Assembly: GCA_947599875.1 (NCBI GenBank)
Contig: CANQFV010000001.1
Coordinates: 1 to 64,000 of the forward strand
Length of the DNA: 64,000 nucleotides
Reading direction: 5' to 3'
Source: an uncultured Oscillospiraceae bacterium
GTDB lineage: Bacteria > Bacillota > Clostridia > Oscillospirales > Oscillospiraceae
The notes under the pieces are model-generated. The model was given only the letters and a program-made list of their open reading frames with translations, did no database searches and had not been told where the DNA came from. Positions 15,568 through 24,685 of this stretch are shown piece by piece. Every line of letters starts with the position of its first letter. Position 1 is the stretch's first letter. Both the position numbers and the translations under genes were made by a program.

Positions 15568-16782
15568 TTACAGCGTCCGCTCTATGGCCGCGATGCGCTG
15601 GCTCAGGGTGGGATGGGAGTAGCTGAGCTTCACCAGGACGGGGGAGGGGGCCAGGTTGGCCAAACTGTCGCGGTTCAGCTTTTTCAGGGCCGTGATCAGA
15701 TCCCTGCCGTATCCCTCCTTCACGGCGTGGGCGTCGGCCCGGTACTCGGCGCGGCGGGATAGAGCGCTGGACGCCAGGGAGAACAGAGGCATGATCAGGG
15801 GCAGCTCGATGATGGAGGCCAGCACATAGGCGAAGCCGTAATTCACCCCGTCAAAGCCGAAGTCCGGGTAGATGGCCCCGGTGCGCACCGTCAGCCAGAT
15901 GGCCAGGACGATGAACACCACCTGCAGGACGGCGACGGGGGCGTTTTTCAGGGTGTCCTTGTGCAGGCCGTGGCCCAGCTCGTGGGCGAAGACGGCCACG
16001 ATCTCGTCGGGGGTCATGGTGTCGATCAGCGTGTCATAGAGGACGATGGTCTTCATCTTCCCCATGCCGGAGAAATAGGCGTTGGCCCGGGAGTCCCGCT
16101 TGGAGCCGTCCATGACCTGGATCTGACGGACGGTGTAGCCGTTTTTCGTCAGCAGCGCCGTCAGCTTTTCCCGCAGCTCCCCGTCGGGCAGGGGCGTGAA
16201 CTTGTTGTAGATCCTTGAAAAGAGGGGGTACAGCGCCGAGATCCCCAGGAGGATCACCGCCATGATGCCGGAGAACAGGAGAAGTGTCCAGTCCCCCAGG
16301 GCCTCATAGATGAGGATGAAGAGGCACACCAGCCCCACCGTGAGGGCGGTGGAGATGAGGTAGGACTTCACCTGATCCGCGAGGAACGTCTTCACGGTGC
16401 GCTTGTTAAAGCCGTATTTTTCGTCGATGACCATGCTGCTCACATAGCTGTAGACGCCGCCCATCAGGGCGTCCAGGGTCATGACGAAGAGGAGCAGCCA
16501 GATGGCCGACACATACACGTTCCCCGAGCGGGCGATCCTGGGCAGGACGTCAAGGGCCAGGAGGGCGAAGTAGACCACAAAGCCCGCCGCCGTGTTCACA
16601 AGATCCAGGGCGCAGTTCTCCCCGTGGTATTTCAGCCACGTTTTGTATTTTTCTCCGTCGTACACGTCCCGGACGTTCTCCGGCACCGGATTGTCCTTGG
16701 ATCTCCAGTCCAGATAGGAGAGGAGAAGCTCATAGAGGAACGTGACGGTGAAGAGCGCAAGGCCCAGAAGCTTAAAATTCAT
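15568..16782 (-). CDS. M48-family membrane metallopeptidase (Ste24/HtpX-like)
   Basis: A 404-residue zinc protease with several membrane spans (about 5-20, 65-85, 100-120, 145-170, 180-205 and later segments). The catalytic motif HELGHG lies near residues 264-269, and the third zinc ligand Glu is in SRRAEYRADAHA near residue 345. The arrangement matches CAAX-protease-1/Ste24-like M48A peptidases, which act in membrane-protein quality control or peptide processing. A TTG at 16785 directly precedes the chosen ATG; the GGGAGGGG site fits the ATG better. It follows the DUF4097 gene by 14 nt, so it is likely the last gene of the PadR operon. Confidence 0.9.
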   Translation of the reverse strand: MNFKLLGLALFTVTFLYELLLSYLDWRSKDNPVPENVRDVYDGEKYKTWLKYHGENCALDLVNTAAGFVVYFALLALDVLPRIARSGNVYVSAIWLLLFVMTLDALMGGVYSYVSSMVIDEKYGFNKRTVKTFLADQVKSYLISTALTVGLVCLFILIYEALGDWTLLLFSGIMAVILLGISALYPLFSRIYNKFTPLPDGELREKLTALLTKNGYTVRQIQVMDGSKRDSRANAYFSGMGKMKTIVLYDTLIDTMTPDEIVAVFAHELGHGLHKDTLKNAPVAVLQVVFIVLAIWLTVRTGAIYPDFGFDGVNYGFAYVLASIIELPLIMPLFSLASSALSRRAEYRADAHAVKEGYGRDLITALKKLNRDSLANLAPSPVLVKLSYSHPTLSQRIAAIERTL

Positions 16783-16796
16783 CAAAACCCCTCCCT

Positions 16797-17885
16797 TTAC
16801 CGAAAATCAACGGAGATATCCCCGGACATGGACTGGATCCGGACGAGATTGGGGCCGCTGTCCGGGCGGCCGGACACGTTCACGCTCCCGGCGCTGGCCT
16901 TGGCCGCCACGGCGTACAGGCTGTCGGGGCCGGGCAGGGTGAGCTGGACGTCGCCGCTGACGGTCTCGAGATTCACGCCCCCGCAGGGGAGGGACAGCTC
17001 CAGATCCAGATCGCCTGACACGGCGGTGGTGCTGAGCCGGTTGGCGGCGGCCAGATTTTCTCCGTCCACGTCGCCGCTGACGGAGAGGGCCGTCAGGACG
17101 CCGGTTTTTACGCCGCTCAGATCGGTGTCCCCGGAGACGGTGTTGAGGCTGACCTCCGGGGCGGAGACATCCTGGAGCGTCACATCCCCCGAGGCCGTGG
17201 ACAGGCTGACCTTCCCCCGGGAGACGACCCTCTCCGCCGTCACGTCCCCGTCGGCCAGCTTGACGGACAGGGCCTCCAGGGTCACATCCCGGCACTCCAC
17301 GCTTCCGGAGGCGGAGTTTATGCTGACGGCGGCGTGGGAGCCTTCCGGGATCAAAATCTTCAGCTGGAGCCTGACGGAGAAGACCTTGGAGAAGCTGGGG
17401 ATGGACACGGAGAAGCTCCTGCCGAAGACTTCAAAATTCATGGTCTCCACCTGGGCGCTCTGCCTGCTCCTGACCCGCCGGACGGTGACTGTCTCCTCCC
17501 CGGTGATCTGGTAGTACCACCGGTCGCAGGCGGTGTGCTGGATGTGGATGTCCCCGTCCGGCGAGGGGAGGATGAGGATGTCCCCGGAGGTGTCAAAAAC
17601 GTCGATCTTCCGCACCGCCGCCGGGGAGAACACACGCTCCTGCGTATCGGGCGCGGCGTCCGTCTCGGCCTGGGTCTCGTTTCCCGACTCCCAGGCGGAG
17701 CGGGCCTCCCGGATGATGTCGTCCAGGTCCCCCACGGCGGCGACGGCGTCCTCCTCGCTCATGCCGTCCTCCATCCGGTCGTCAATGGCCTGGTCGTAAA
17801 AGGCCACCAGCCGGCGGATCTCGTCCGGGTCTGTGTGGAAACGAAGCTCCCGGCAAAGTTTATCCAGAAATTCAGCTTTTTTCAT
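16797..17885 (-). CDS. DUF1700/DUF4097 envelope-associated protein
   Basis: A 362-residue protein. The N-terminal 75 residues form an acidic helical domain like that of DUF1700 proteins (FLDKLCRELRFHTDPDEIRRLVAFYDQ, then MSEEDAVAAVGDLDDI). The C-terminal 270 residues are DUF4097-type beta-strand repeats, with recurring VSGDV/TASGDVT units. No clear signal peptide is present. Its ATG (AAGGAGG upstream) overlaps the end of padR by 14 nt, so translation is coupled. PadR-DUF1700/DUF4097 pairs are frequent in Firmicutes and are thought to respond to envelope stress; the actual role is not known. Confidence 0.85.
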   Translation of the reverse strand: MKKAEFLDKLCRELRFHTDPDEIRRLVAFYDQAIDDRMEDGMSEEDAVAAVGDLDDIIREARSAWESGNETQAETDAAPDTQERVFSPAAVRKIDVFDTSGDILILPSPDGDIHIQHTACDRWYYQITGEETVTVRRVRSRQSAQVETMNFEVFGRSFSVSIPSFSKVFSVRLQLKILIPEGSHAAVSINSASGSVECRDVTLEALSVKLADGDVTAERVVSRGKVSLSTASGDVTLQDVSAPEVSLNTVSGDTDLSGVKTGVLTALSVSGDVDGENLAAANRLSTTAVSGDLDLELSLPCGGVNLETVSGDVQLTLPGPDSLYAVAAKASAGSVNVSGRPDSGPNLVRIQSMSGDISVDFR

Positions 17886-18195
17886 AGTCTGCTCCTCCTT
17901 TGATGTACTCATAGGCCCGGGTCACGTCCTCCCACTCCGTGAGGAACGCGTCGATCCGGCGCCTGCCGGTGTTTGTGATGGAATAATATTTTCGGAGCCG
18001 TCCGTTATGCTCCCGGCTCTCCACCGTCAAGGCCCCGGAGGTCTCCAAGCGCTTGAGAATGGGGTAGAGGGTGGACTCGCTCATGACCACATAGGGGGAG
18101 ATGTCCTTGATAATCTGATAGCCGTAGGACTCCCCCTCCGTCAGCGCTTTCAGGACACAGACCTCCAGTATCCCGCGCCGCAGCTGCGTATCCAT
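17872..18195 (-). CDS. PadR-family transcriptional repressor
   Basis: A 107-residue winged-helix regulator. The N-terminal domain (residues 1-85) shows the PadR signature: LRRGILEVCVLKALTEGESY, then MSESTLYPILKRLETSG, then RKYYSITNTGRR. The C-terminal helix for dimerisation is short. The ATG has AAGGAGGT upstream. It is the first gene of an operon with the DUF4097 gene and probably the M48 protease. A perfect inverted repeat covers its promoter, so it very likely represses its own operon. Confidence 0.95.
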   Translation of the reverse strand: MDTQLRRGILEVCVLKALTEGESYGYQIIKDISPYVVMSESTLYPILKRLETSGALTVESREHNGRLRKYYSITNTGRRRIDAFLTEWEDVTRAYEYIKGGADYEKS

Positions 18196-18213
18196 TGCAG
18201 CACCTCCTTACGC

Positions 18214-18247
18214 ATAATACTATATAACACATAGTATTATATGTCAA
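18214..18247 (-). promoter_or_regulatory. padR promoter overlapped by a perfect inverted-repeat operator
   Basis: On the minus strand, TTGACA (18247-18242), a 17-nt spacer and TATAGT (18224-18219). A perfect 10-bp inverted repeat, ATAATACTAT (18214-18223) with ATAGTATTAT (18231-18240) and a 7-nt spacer, covers the -10 and most of the spacer. This matches the AT-rich dyads bound by PadR proteins and predicts tight autorepression. Confidence 0.9.
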
Positions 18248-18306
18248 GGGGTATTTTCATATTTTCGCCGCAAAAGCGAAATTTTTGTAAAAAATGAAAT
18301 AGGCTA

Positions 18307-18335
18307 TTCCAATTTTGGCGAAGATATATTATACT
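18307..18335 (+). promoter_or_regulatory. Probable promoter of the pyrH cluster
   Basis: A weak TTCCAA (18307-18312), a 17-nt spacer and TATACT (18330-18335), about 48 nt before the pyrH start, within an unusually AT-rich 130-nt gap. Confidence 0.5.
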
Positions 18336-18382
18336 GTAAGCTAAACAACCGCAAAATATTGTGGGGAGGAAGGTAACTGCGT

Positions 18383-19102
18383 ATGGGAAACGGGAAGCCT
18401 GTCTATAAGCGGGTGCTTTTAAAGCTGTCCGGCGAGGCTCTGGCTGGGGAGAGGGGCTTCGGCCTGGACTTCAAGGTCATTGAGAGCGTCTGCCAGGTGG
18501 TGAAGGAATGCTCCCAGATGGGGGTGGAGATCGGCATCGTTATCGGCGGCGGCAACTTCTGGCGCGGCGTCAAGGACGGCGGCGGCTTCATGGAGCGCAC
18601 CCGGGCCGACCACATGGGGATGATGGCCACGGTGATGAACTGCCTGGCTGTGGCCGACGTGCTGGAGCATATGGGCGCGGAGGTTCGTGTCCAGACGGCG
18701 GTGCAGATGAGTTCCATCGCGGAGCCGTACATCCGGCTGAAGGCCGACAAGCACCTGAAGAAGGGGCGCATCGTCATCTTCGGCTGCGGCACCGGCAGCC
18801 CCTACTTCTCCACGGACACCGCGGCGGTGCTGCGGGCGGCGGAGATCAACGCGGACGTGATCCTGCTGGCCAAGAATGTGGACGGCGTATACTCCGCCGA
18901 CCCCAAGCTGGACCCGGACGCGGTGAAGTTCGACCACATCTCCTATGACGACGTGCTGGCAAAGCACCTGGCCGTCATGGACAGCACGGCCACCAGCCTG
19001 AGCATGGACAACAACATCCCGGTGCTGCTCTTCGCCCTGAAGGACCCCGTGAACATCAAGCGGGCCATTCTGGGGGAGAAGATCGGGACCGTGGTCAAAT
19101 AA
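18383..19102 (+). CDS. pyrH: UMP kinase
   Basis: A 239-residue bacterial UMP kinase of the amino-acid-kinase fold. It makes UDP from UMP and ATP in pyrimidine synthesis and acts as a hexamer in the cytosol. Family signs are [14 protein letters not shown] at the N-terminus, the nucleotide loop [10 protein letters not shown], the UMP region [13 protein letters not shown] and [12 protein letters not shown] near the ATP site. It opens the classic Firmicutes cluster pyrH-frr-uppS. The usual upstream rpsB-tsf genes are absent, so it has its own promoter. Confidence 0.98.
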   Translation: MGNGKPVYKRVLLKLSGEALAGERGFGLDFKVIESVCQVVKECSQMGVEIGIVIGGGNFWRGVKDGGGFMERTRADHMGMMATVMNCLAVADVLEHMGAEVRVQTAVQMSSIAEPYIRLKADKHLKKGRIVIFGCGTGSPYFSTDTAAVLRAAEINADVILLAKNVDGVYSADPKLDPDAVKFDHISYDDVLAKHLAVMDSTATSLSMDNNIPVLLFALKDPVNIKRAILGEKIGTVVK

Positions 19103-19192
19103 TCAGGGCGCGGCCTTACGGCGCGTGGACGCCGGAATTGCGAAAAATGAGCTTTTGTGTGGACACACTTTAAATTTAAAGGAGGATAAACC

Positions 19193-19756
19193 ATGTACAC
19201 CGACGACGCTGCCTTCAAGGAATATCTTGACAAGATGAACAAGACCATTGAGGCGCTGGAGAGCCAGTACGCCACCGTCCGTGCCGGACGGGCCAACGCT
19301 GCCGTCCTCAACCACCTGCGGGTGGACTACTACGGCGTCCCCACGCCCATCAACCAGGTGGGGACCGTGTCCTCCCCCGATCCCAGGACCCTGGTGATCC
19401 AGCCCTGGGATAAGAGCCTCCTCAAGCCCATCGAGAAGGCCATCCTCTCCTCGGACATCGGCATCAATCCCCAGAACGACGGCACCCTCATCCGCCTTGT
19501 GTTCCCCCAGCTCACGGAAGAGCGCCGGGCCGACCTGATCAAGCAGGTGCGCAAATACGCCGAGACCGCCAAGACGGCCGTGCGCAACGTGCGCCGGGAC
19601 GCCAACGAGAAATTCAAGAAAATGCAGAAGACCAGCGAGGTCACGGAGGACGATCTGAAGCTTATGGAGAGAGACCTTCAGACCATGACTGACGATTACA
19701 TCAAGAAGGTGGACGACGTGACCGCCAAAAAAGAGAAGGAACTGACATCCATCTGA
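19193..19756 (+). CDS. frr: Ribosome recycling factor
   Basis: A 187-residue protein that, with EF-G, splits post-termination ribosomes. The whole sequence matches RRF: ATVRAGRANAAVLNHLRVDYYG, then INQVGTVSSPDPRTLVIQPWD, then a long helical arm with RRDANEKFKKMQK and a C-terminal DDYIKKVDDVTAKKEKEL. AAAGGAGG lies 8 nt before the ATG. Its stop codon overlaps the uppS start (TGATG), so the two are coupled. Confidence 0.98.
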   Translation: MYTDDAAFKEYLDKMNKTIEALESQYATVRAGRANAAVLNHLRVDYYGVPTPINQVGTVSSPDPRTLVIQPWDKSLLKPIEKAILSSDIGINPQNDGTLIRLVFPQLTEERRADLIKQVRKYAETAKTAVRNVRRDANEKFKKMQKTSEVTEDDLKLMERDLQTMTDDYIKKVDDVTAKKEKELTSI

Positions 19757-20490
19757 TGGCCGGAACAGGGAGTAAGCAAATAACGGCGGGGCAGGGAAAC
19801 GGCCTGCCCCGTCATATTGCGATTATTATGGACGGAAACGGCCGGTGGGCGCAAAAGCGGGGCCTGCCCCGCACGGCGGGACACGCCGCGGGGGCGGAGA
19901 CCTTCCGGCGCATCGCCTCCTACTGCCGGGATCTGGGGGTGGAATACCTCACCGTCTACGCCTTTTCCACGGAAAACTGGAAGCGCTCGGCGGAGGAGGT
20001 CTCCGCCATTATGGGACTTTTGAAGAAGTACCTGGAGGAGGCCATCCGGAAGATGCGCCGGGAGAATGTGCGCATCCGCGTCCTGGGGGACCTCACCCCC
20101 CTGTCCCCGGAGCTTCGGGAGCTGATAGCCCGGGTGGAGGCCATTGACGAGACGCTGGAGACACACACCCAGGCGAACCTGTGTGTCAATTACGGGGGCA
20201 GGGACGAGATCGTCCACGCCGTCCGGGCCTGGCAGGCCGACCCCTGTCACGGGGAGCTTACGGAGGAGGAGCTTTCCCGCTACCTCTACACCGCCGGTAT
20301 GCCGGATCCGGACCTGGTCATCCGCCCCAGCGGGGAGGAGAGGATCTCCAACTTCCTCCTCTGGCAGTCGGCCTACGCGGAATTTTACTTCACGGACACG
20401 CTGTGGCCGGATTTTACGGAAAAGGACATGGACGCGGCGATCGCGGCCTACCGATCCCGTGACCGCCGTTACGGCGGGGTGAAAAAGTAA
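19756..20490 (+). CDS. uppS: Isoprenyl transferase (undecaprenyl diphosphate synthase)
   Basis: A 244-residue cis-prenyltransferase that condenses isopentenyl diphosphate units onto farnesyl diphosphate to build the C55 carrier lipid of cell-wall synthesis. Motifs: HIAIIMDGNGRWAQKRG (catalytic Asp), YAFSTENWKR, NYGGRDEI and RPSGEERISNFLLWQSAYAEFYF. The length is typical. The start overlaps the frr stop by one base. Two other isoprenoid genes (dxr, ispG) lie further along the same cluster. Confidence 0.98.
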   Translation: MAGTGSKQITAGQGNGLPRHIAIIMDGNGRWAQKRGLPRTAGHAAGAETFRRIASYCRDLGVEYLTVYAFSTENWKRSAEEVSAIMGLLKKYLEEAIRKMRRENVRIRVLGDLTPLSPELRELIARVEAIDETLETHTQANLCVNYGGRDEIVHAVRAWQADPCHGELTEEELSRYLYTAGMPDPDLVIRPSGEERISNFLLWQSAYAEFYFTDTLWPDFTEKDMDAAIAAYRSRDRRYGGVKK

Positions 20491-20502
20491 GGAGTGGGAT
20501 CC

Positions 20503-21549
20503 ATGATAAAGCCCCCGCGTCTGCGCCCGGGCGACACCTGCGCCATTGTCAGCCTCTCCGAGGGGACACTGGGGGAGCCTTGGGCCATCCACAAGCTCAC
20601 GATCGCCAAAGAGCGCCTGGAGCGGGACTTCGGCCTCCAGGTCCGGGTCATGCCCAACGCCCTCCGGGGCAGGCAGTACCTCTATGACCACCCGGAGGCG
20701 AGGGCCTCCGATCTCATGGACGCCTTCCGGGATCAGAGCGTCAAGGCCGTCTTCAACGCCATCGGCGGGGACGACACCATAAGGCTCCTGCCCTACATCG
20801 ACTTTGACGTTCTCCGGAAAAATCCCAAGATCTTCACGGGCTTTTCCGACACCACCACCAACCACTTTATGATGTTCAAGGCCGGCCTCGTCTCCTACTA
20901 CGGGGCCAGCGTCATGACGAATTTTTCGGAGTATGTCAAAATAAACGATTACACCGACACCATGATCCGCAAGACCCTCTTTGATCCCCCGGCGACCCTG
21001 GAGATCCCGTCGGCCCCCTACTGGTACGACGACGAGGATCCAAAGATCTGGTGGAGCGAGGAGAATATGAATACCCCCAAGCCCTACCACCCGGAGGAGA
21101 TCGGCTATGAGATCCTCCAGGGGACAGGGACCGTGGAGGGGGAGCTTTTAGGCGGGTGCATTGACGTCTTTGTGGAGCTTTTGGGGACGCCCCTCTGGCC
21201 CACAAGGGAGCATTGGGCGGGGAAGCTCATGTTTCTGGAGACCAGCGAGAACGACACCTCCTGTGAGCTTCTTACCCGGTATCTTCGCAATTTCGCCGCC
21301 CAGGGGCTGTTTGACGTCATCCGGGGCATCATCGTGGGCAAGCCCGCGAGACGGAGCAAATACGAGCCGTACAAAGAGGTCTACCGGAAGGTGGTGGGCG
21401 GGGAGGCCGGACACCCGGAGCTTCCCATTCTCTACAACGTGAACATCGGCCACGCCGAGCCTATCGGCGTCCTCCCCATCGGCGTTCGTGCCCGGCTGGA
21501 CGCGGACAAAAAGACCCTGACGCTCTTAGAACCCGCCACGGCGGGGTGA
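20503..21549 (+). CDS. S66-family peptidase (LD-carboxypeptidase/MccF-like)
   Basis: A 348-residue serine peptidase of family S66. The ATG at 20503 was chosen because AAGGAG lies 9 nt upstream; a GTG at 20494 would overlap that site. The N-terminal half has LRPGDTCAIVSLS and FNAIGGDDTIRLLPYID, and the nucleophile elbow GFSDTTTNH carries the catalytic Ser near residue 110. The C-terminal part holds the Glu and His (LETSEN, NIGHAEP). S66 enzymes either trim the peptidoglycan tetrapeptide or cleave microcin C-like compounds, and the sequence looks closer to the MccF group. It sits, unusually, inside the uppS-cdsA interval. Confidence 0.88.
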   Translation: MIKPPRLRPGDTCAIVSLSEGTLGEPWAIHKLTIAKERLERDFGLQVRVMPNALRGRQYLYDHPEARASDLMDAFRDQSVKAVFNAIGGDDTIRLLPYIDFDVLRKNPKIFTGFSDTTTNHFMMFKAGLVSYYGASVMTNFSEYVKINDYTDTMIRKTLFDPPATLEIPSAPYWYDDEDPKIWWSEENMNTPKPYHPEEIGYEILQGTGTVEGELLGGCIDVFVELLGTPLWPTREHWAGKLMFLETSENDTSCELLTRYLRNFAAQGLFDVIRGIIVGKPARRSKYEPYKEVYRKVVGGEAGHPELPILYNVNIGHAEPIGVLPIGVRARLDADKKTLTLLEPATAG

Positions 21550-21657
21550 AACCGGCGCGATAATTCTGACGGGCTTTCGGCGCTGGGGAGAGCGTGCGGG
21601 TATTTTTCAAGGTATCAAAGTATCTCAAGGGGAAATAATGCGAGAGAAGGTTAGTTT

Positions 21658-22479
21658 ATGCTTTTGACAAGGACAATTATGGCGGCGGTGATGATCGCCC
21701 TGCTGCTGGTGTTGACGCTGTGGCTGGCGCCGGTGTGGATGGCCGCCGTCATCGCCCTTCTGGGCTTTATCGGCGTCTATGAGCTGATGCGCACCGTGGG
21801 GGACACGAAAAATCCCCGGCATTTTATCTGGCCCGGCCTCACCGCCGCCGCCATCCCCCTGGGCTTTTACTTCGGCTGCGGGGAGCTTTGCCTGCGGATC
21901 AGCCTCACCTTTTTGATGGTGATCCTCTTTGCGGAGGCCGTCTTCACCTACGGCACGGAAAAGCCGGTGAAGTTCCAGACCGTCCTGTCCGGCTTCTTCG
22001 GCGGGATCCTGATCCCGGTGTGCCTGTCCGCCCTCTTGCAGCTGCGGATGATGGAGAACGGCGGACTTTTAGTCATCATGGCCTTCGTCATCACCGCTAT
22101 GTCCGACACCGGCGGGTATTTCGGCGGGATGTTCTTCGGCAAGCACAAGGGCGTTTTGAAGTGCAGCCCCCATAAGTCCCTGGAGGGCTTTATCGGCAGC
22201 TTTCTCTTCGGGATCATCGGCATCCTCATCTTCGGCGTCATAATGGACAAGGCCGTTGACATACCCGTTCATTACGGGCTTCTCGTCCTCTACGCCGCCC
22301 TGGGAAACGTCACCACCCAGATCGGGGATCTGGCCTTCTCGGTGATCAAGCGGGAACACGGCATCAAGGACTACGGCAACCTGATCCCCGGCCACGGCGG
22401 GGTGCTGGACAGGTTTGACAGCATCATCTTCACCGCGCCGCTGGTGTATCTGCTGGTCTCGTATATCCCGGCGCTCTGA
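21658..22479 (+). CDS. cdsA: Phosphatidate cytidylyltransferase
   Basis: A 273-residue integral membrane enzyme with about eight hydrophobic helices that makes CDP-diacylglycerol from phosphatidic acid and CTP. The C-terminal half has the signature SDTGGYFGGMFFGKHKG, then SPHKSLEGFIGSFLFG, then GDLAFSVIKREHGIKDYGNLIPGHGGVLDRFDS (in parts). AGAGAAGG lies 6 nt before the ATG. It ends at the base pair where dxr-coding sequence begins, continuing the cluster order of other Firmicutes. Confidence 0.97.
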   Translation: MLLTRTIMAAVMIALLLVLTLWLAPVWMAAVIALLGFIGVYELMRTVGDTKNPRHFIWPGLTAAAIPLGFYFGCGELCLRISLTFLMVILFAEAVFTYGTEKPVKFQTVLSGFFGGILIPVCLSALLQLRMMENGGLLVIMAFVITAMSDTGGYFGGMFFGKHKGVLKCSPHKSLEGFIGSFLFGIIGILIFGVIMDKAVDIPVHYGLLVLYAALGNVTTQIGDLAFSVIKREHGIKDYGNLIPGHGGVLDRFDSIIFTAPLVYLLVSYIPAL

Positions 22480-22493
22480 TGGAGAAAACCCAC

Positions 22494-23627
22494 ATGAAGA
22501 CACTGACCGTCCTTGGCTCCACCGGCTCCATCGGCACCCAGACCCTGGAGGCCGCGGAGCTTCTGGGCTTTACCATACGCGCCCTCACGGGGAACAGGAA
22601 CGTGAAGCTCCTGGAGGAGCAGGCCAGAAAATTTCACCCCCAGGCCGTGGCAATGGCGGATAAGGGCGCGGCGGCGGAGCTGAAGACGCGCCTTGCCGAC
22701 ACCCCCGTCCGGGTGCTGTCCGGCACGGAGGGGGTTTGCGCCTGCGCCGGCATGGAGGCGGACATTGTGGAGTCCTCCCTTGTGGGGGTGGCGGGCCTTC
22801 TGCCCACAATGGCGGCCATCAGGGCCGGCTCCCGGCGGATCGCCCTGGCCAATAAGGAGACGCTTGTCTGCGCCGGGGGGATCGTCACCCGGGAGATAGA
22901 GAAAAAGAACTGTCAGCTGATCCCGGTGGATTCGGAACACTCCGCCATCTTCCAGTGCCTCAGGGCGGGGCAGGGGCGGGAGGTAAAGCGGATCCTCCTC
23001 ACCGCCTCCGGCGGGCCGTTTCTCCGGCTGCCGGAAGAGGAGCTGGCCCGGGTCACGCCGGAGCTGGCCCTCCGGCACCCCAACTGGGACATGGGGGCCA
23101 AGGTGACCATCGACTCCGCCACCATGATGAACAAGGGCCTTGAGGTCATAGAGGCCATGTGGCTCTTCGGCGTGGAGGCGGCGCGGATCACACCGGTGGT
23201 CCACCCCCAGAGCATCCTCCACTCCGCTGTGGAGTTTGCGGACAACTCGGTCATCGCCCAGATGGGGGTCCCGGATATGCGCCTGCCCATCCAGCTGGCG
23301 CTGACCTGGCCGGAGCGTCTGCCCTCCCTGGCCGGGGAGCTGGATCTGACGAGGATCGGGACGCTGACCTTTGAAAAACCGGATCTCCACCGGTTCCCCT
23401 GCCTGAAGCTGGCGCTGGAGACGGCGGGTCGCAGGGACGCGGCCCCGGCGGTGATGAACGCCGCCAACGAGGTGTCCGTCCGGGCCTTTCTGGAGGGCAG
23501 GATCGGCTTTACCCGCATCCCGGAGATCATCCAGGGGGCAGTGGAGAAACTGGGCAATTCCCCCGCGCAGTCGGTGGAGGACATCCTGGCCGCCGACGCC
23601 CGGACGCGGGAAATCGTAAAGGTGTGA
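22494..23627 (+). CDS. dxr: 1-deoxy-D-xylulose 5-phosphate reductoisomerase
   Basis: A 377-residue NADPH enzyme that converts DXP to methylerythritol phosphate, the committed MEP step of isoprenoid synthesis. It shows the N-terminal nucleotide loop VLGSTGSIGTQ, the metal and substrate region LIPVDSEHSAIFQCL, and TASGGPF with NMGAKVTIDSATMMNKGLE-type residues. The ATG at 22494 has GGAG 9 nt upstream and gives the usual family N-terminus (MKTLTVLG). An earlier ATG at 22479 overlaps the cdsA stop but lacks a ribosome site, so it is less likely. Confidence 0.97.
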   Translation: MKTLTVLGSTGSIGTQTLEAAELLGFTIRALTGNRNVKLLEEQARKFHPQAVAMADKGAAAELKTRLADTPVRVLSGTEGVCACAGMEADIVESSLVGVAGLLPTMAAIRAGSRRIALANKETLVCAGGIVTREIEKKNCQLIPVDSEHSAIFQCLRAGQGREVKRILLTASGGPFLRLPEEELARVTPELALRHPNWDMGAKVTIDSATMMNKGLEVIEAMWLFGVEAARITPVVHPQSILHSAVEFADNSVIAQMGVPDMRLPIQLALTWPERLPSLAGELDLTRIGTLTFEKPDLHRFPCLKLALETAGRRDAAPAVMNAANEVSVRAFLEGRIGFTRIPEIIQGAVEKLGNSPAQSVEDILAADARTREIVKV

Positions 23628-23631
23628 CACA

Positions 23632-24681
23632 ATGTATATTCTCATCGCGATCCTGGCCTTCGGCGTACTCATCGCCATACACGAGTTCGGCCACTTTATT
23701 GTGGCCAAGGCGTGCCATGTGAAGGTCAACGAATATTCCATCGGCATGGGGCCGGCCCTTCTGAAAAAGCAGGGGGAGGAGACCCTGTACTCCCTGCGCC
23801 TCCTGCCCATCGGCGGCTACTGCGCGATGGAGGGGGAGGACGAGGACACCGGCGACGAGCGGGCCTTCTCCCGGCAGAGCGCCTGGAAGAAGATCCTCAT
23901 CTTAGTGGCCGGTGCGGGGATGAATTTCCTCCTGGGCTTTTTGATCGTGGCGTTTTTGTATTCCAACGCCTCCGGCTTTGTCACAAACCAGGTGGTGGAG
24001 CTGGCCGACGGCTTTCAATACGCGGAAAACGGCATTCAGGCGGGGGACCGGATCTACTCCATCGACGGACACCGGGTGTTCTACTCCTCGGATTTCTCCA
24101 CCTATATGCAGAGGGCCGGGGACACCGTAGACATGGTGGTGATCCGGGACGGGGAGAAGGTGACGCTCCGGGATTACGGCCTAAAGCCGGCGAAGTATGA
24201 CGACGGCTACCGCTACGGCCTGTCCTTCGGCACGGTGAAGGCGGATTTTGGGCAGCGGCTGAAATATACCTGCTACACCAGCTGGAACTTTGTGCGCATG
24301 GTGTGGATGGGCCTATCAGACCTGGTGACGGGCGCGGTGGGCCTGCGGGAGATGTCCGGCGTCGTGGGCATTGTGGGCGCCATCAATGAGGTGGGCCAGC
24401 AGACGCAGGCCCAGACACAGTCCGTATGGGCCGCCCTGCAGGAGATCTTCTACCTGGTGGCGTTTATCGCCGTGAACCTGGCGGTGATGAACCTCTTGCC
24501 CATCCCCGCCCTGGACGGGGGACGGATCTTCTTCCTCCTGATTACCCTGGTGGCGGAGAAGATCTTCAGAAAGAAACTGGATCCCAAGTATGAGGGCTAC
24601 GTCCACGCCGCCGGTATGGTGGTGCTTCTGGGGCTGATGGCCGTCATCATGGTCAGCGACATCATCAAGATCATAAGGTAG
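23632..24681 (+). CDS. rseP: Site-2 protease RseP
   Basis: A 349-residue intramembrane zinc metalloprotease (M50). HEFGH in the first helix (residues 20-24) and NLLPIPALDGGRIFF in the C-terminal part (Asp zinc ligand) mark the active site. A PDZ domain lies between them (about 120-190; ENGIQAGDRIYSIDGHRV). Such enzymes cut anti-sigma factors and leftover signal peptides within the membrane. The ECF/anti-sigma pair at 48.5-50.3 kb is a possible client, though this is only an inference. It is tightly packed between dxr and ispG. Confidence 0.97.
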   Translation: MYILIAILAFGVLIAIHEFGHFIVAKACHVKVNEYSIGMGPALLKKQGEETLYSLRLLPIGGYCAMEGEDEDTGDERAFSRQSAWKKILILVAGAGMNFLLGFLIVAFLYSNASGFVTNQVVELADGFQYAENGIQAGDRIYSIDGHRVFYSSDFSTYMQRAGDTVDMVVIRDGEKVTLRDYGLKPAKYDDGYRYGLSFGTVKADFGQRLKYTCYTSWNFVRMVWMGLSDLVTGAVGLREMSGVVGIVGAINEVGQQTQAQTQSVWAALQEIFYLVAFIAVNLAVMNLLPIPALDGGRIFFLLITLVAEKIFRKKLDPKYEGYVHAAGMVVLLGLMAVIMVSDIIKIIR

Positions 24682-24685
24682 CGGC

